DNA of 63,163 nucleotides. Source: Patescibacteria group bacterium (GTDB taxonomy: Bacteria; Patescibacteriota; Microgenomatia; UBA8517). This document shows positions 62,518 to 63,163 of this stretch, piece after piece (the first letter of the stretch is position 1; each line of letters starts with the position of its first letter). The notes under the pieces were generated by a model. That model was given only the letters and a program-made list of their open reading frames with translations. It did not search any database and was not told where the DNA came from. The position numbers and the translations under genes were made by a program. The stretch lies in the NCBI GenBank assembly GCA_035549555.1, contig DASZQR010000004.1, positions 1-63,163 on the forward strand, given 5' to 3'.

Positions 62518-62567
62518 TGCCTTCACACGGCAGGGGTCAGTGGTTCGATCCCACTATCGCCCACCAA
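62518..62567 (+). repeat. Attachment-site repeat 3 (tRNA-Val 3' fragment)
   Basis: 50 bases identical to the first 50 of repeat 1 (tgccttcacacgg to ccaccaa). Identity ends right after the tRNA CCA, so the aataaaatcaat tail of repeats 1 and 2 is not shared. No 5' half, so not a functional tRNA. Marks the outer end of island 2. Confidence 0.92.
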
Positions 62568-62660
62568 GTTGTTACTTTCCATTTGTCGATGCATTATCTC
62601 TGCTTGAAAAGACTAATAGCCCATTCTTTCCCGAAGACCAAGAAAAATTAGAGGTTGAAC

Positions 62661-63086
62661 ATGGAAAAATTAAGCAATGAATCTACCCTCGGGTTTGTTG
62701 GAATATTTGCCTGGTGTATTATATCTGCGGTAGCTTTTGTCTTTACTGCTTTGCTTGAGATGAAAATTGATGCAACTTTGCTTTGTTTCGGAATTTTTTT
62801 GATAGCGGCTATATTCTTTCTTCTCTCACGCTTAAATAATTTGGCTTCATTAAAGAAAAAATGTAAATCGCAATTTTTAAACTTATTGATTATCAATATC
62901 ACAACTTTTGGTTGTTGGTTTTTAAGTATCTTTCCTCTGCAGTATATGGAACCATCTGTAGCCCAGTCAATTCTAGCGGCTGCGGTACCTATAGCTACAT
63001 TAATAATCGGGATTATGTTGTACCGCGTTGCCTCATCATTTTACCTAACTTTAGGAGGCTCCAACGTTGACTCAGAAATCACCTAA
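62661..63086 (+). pseudogene. Truncated EamA/DMT-family transporter
   Basis: About 141 residues from the ATG at 62,661 (AGAGG upstream). Four hydrophobic segments and the repeat pattern SIFPLQYMEPSVAQSILAAA followed by PIATLIIGIMLYR match the first half of an EamA transporter, which normally has 10 segments and about 290 residues. After IMLYR the sequence changes (VASSFYLTLGGSNVDSEIT) and stops, where a conserved Glu and the second repeat would be expected. Either a half-size member or, more likely, a gene cut by a recombination event near 63,020. It starts just 94 bases after attachment repeat 3. Confidence 0.55.
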
Positions 63087-63163
63087 CCCAAATAAGTAAA
63101 AATTTTATAGTAATATTATCAATATTATCTGTGGGCGAAGTGTGGGTAAGGTTGTGGGCGACA

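Larger units (their letters stand above)
44325..62567. mobile_element. Genomic island 2 (NRPS-PKS island between tRNA-Val repeats 2 and 3)
   Basis: About 18 kb between repeat 2 and repeat 3 of the tRNA-Val 3' end. It holds one coherent NRPS-PKS cluster, an IS630 relic and a right-end module like that of island 1. No integrase. The same kind of right end but a wholly different cargo suggests a second island of the same family landed at the same tRNA. Confidence 0.75.

Noticed and set aside
62397-62651. An 84-codon frame reading VVHGGLLRNML before the third repeat, as a histidine phosphatase
   Set aside because: The frame runs through the tRNA fragment and the resemblance is only a few residues; the matching stretch in the other right end does not keep the frame.

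Overview
The window looks like a chromosomal segment of an AT-rich gammaproteobacterium of the order Legionellales (Legionella, Coxiella or Aquicella-like). The reasons are the housekeeping genes, several hydrophilic coiled-coil proteins of unknown family that resemble type IVB effectors, and three tandem TTAAT-type sites, two of them good, matching the PmrA box that controls Dot/Icm effectors in this order. The genus cannot be fixed from the sequence alone.

Left part (1 to about 18,000), resident chromosome: start of a VgrG (type VI spike) gene; an LplT-like transporter ending inside a MITE-like palindrome; two effector-like unknown genes; a four-gene oligopeptide ABC importer (binding protein, two permeases, fused double ATPase); an Rpn/YhgA-type nuclease relic; an enoyl-CoA hydratase/3-hydroxyisobutyryl-CoA hydrolase; a coiled-coil unknown; gltX; dgkA; a two-TM unknown; cdd; and tRNA-Val(CAC).

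Right part (about 18,047 to 62,567), two metabolite islands stacked at the tRNA-Val gene. The 3' part of the tRNA (50 to 60 bp including CCA) recurs at 44,265 and 62,518. Each recurrence is preceded by a related 193-bp 'right end' that contains an 11-bp direct repeat at exactly the same distance from the tRNA fragment. No integrase is present between the repeats; an IS30 element and relics of IS982 and IS630 transposases sit near the ends or between operons.

Island 1 (18,107-44,264) is a non-NRPS, non-PKS biosynthetic cluster of about 20 genes. It has a complete 2-oxo-acid homologation set: homocitrate synthase-like, homoaconitase large and small subunits (the small subunit carries the YLRT loop typical of homoaconitase), and homoisocitrate dehydrogenase-like. 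With these come a BioW-type dicarboxylate-CoA ligase, a D-2-hydroxyacid dehydrogenase, a fusion of two different PLP enzyme folds, an amino-acid racemase, a DgcN/DUF1611 protein, a NodU/TobZ-type carbamoyltransferase, a radical SAM/SPASM enzyme, an ICMT-type methyltransferase, a stand-alone adenylating enzyme with ACP, SDR and a GNAT-like protein, a polysaccharide deacetylase, a DUF1460 amidase-like protein and two exporters. I know of no described pathway with this combination.

Island 2 (44,325-62,517) is a compact NRPS-PKS cluster. An A-T protein (specificity code read as Asn-like) feeds a KS-AT-ACP-TE protein whose AT has lost its catalytic serine and much of its fold. A discrete intact AT, an ACP, a KAS III, two SDRs, a MaoC hydratase and a crotonyl-CoA carboxylase/reductase homologue together look like a cassette that makes its own alkylmalonyl extender unit. 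A LuxR-type regulator, a methyltransferase, a beta-lactamase-fold hydrolase and two MFS transporters complete it.

After the third tRNA fragment the window ends in a truncated EamA-type transporter gene.
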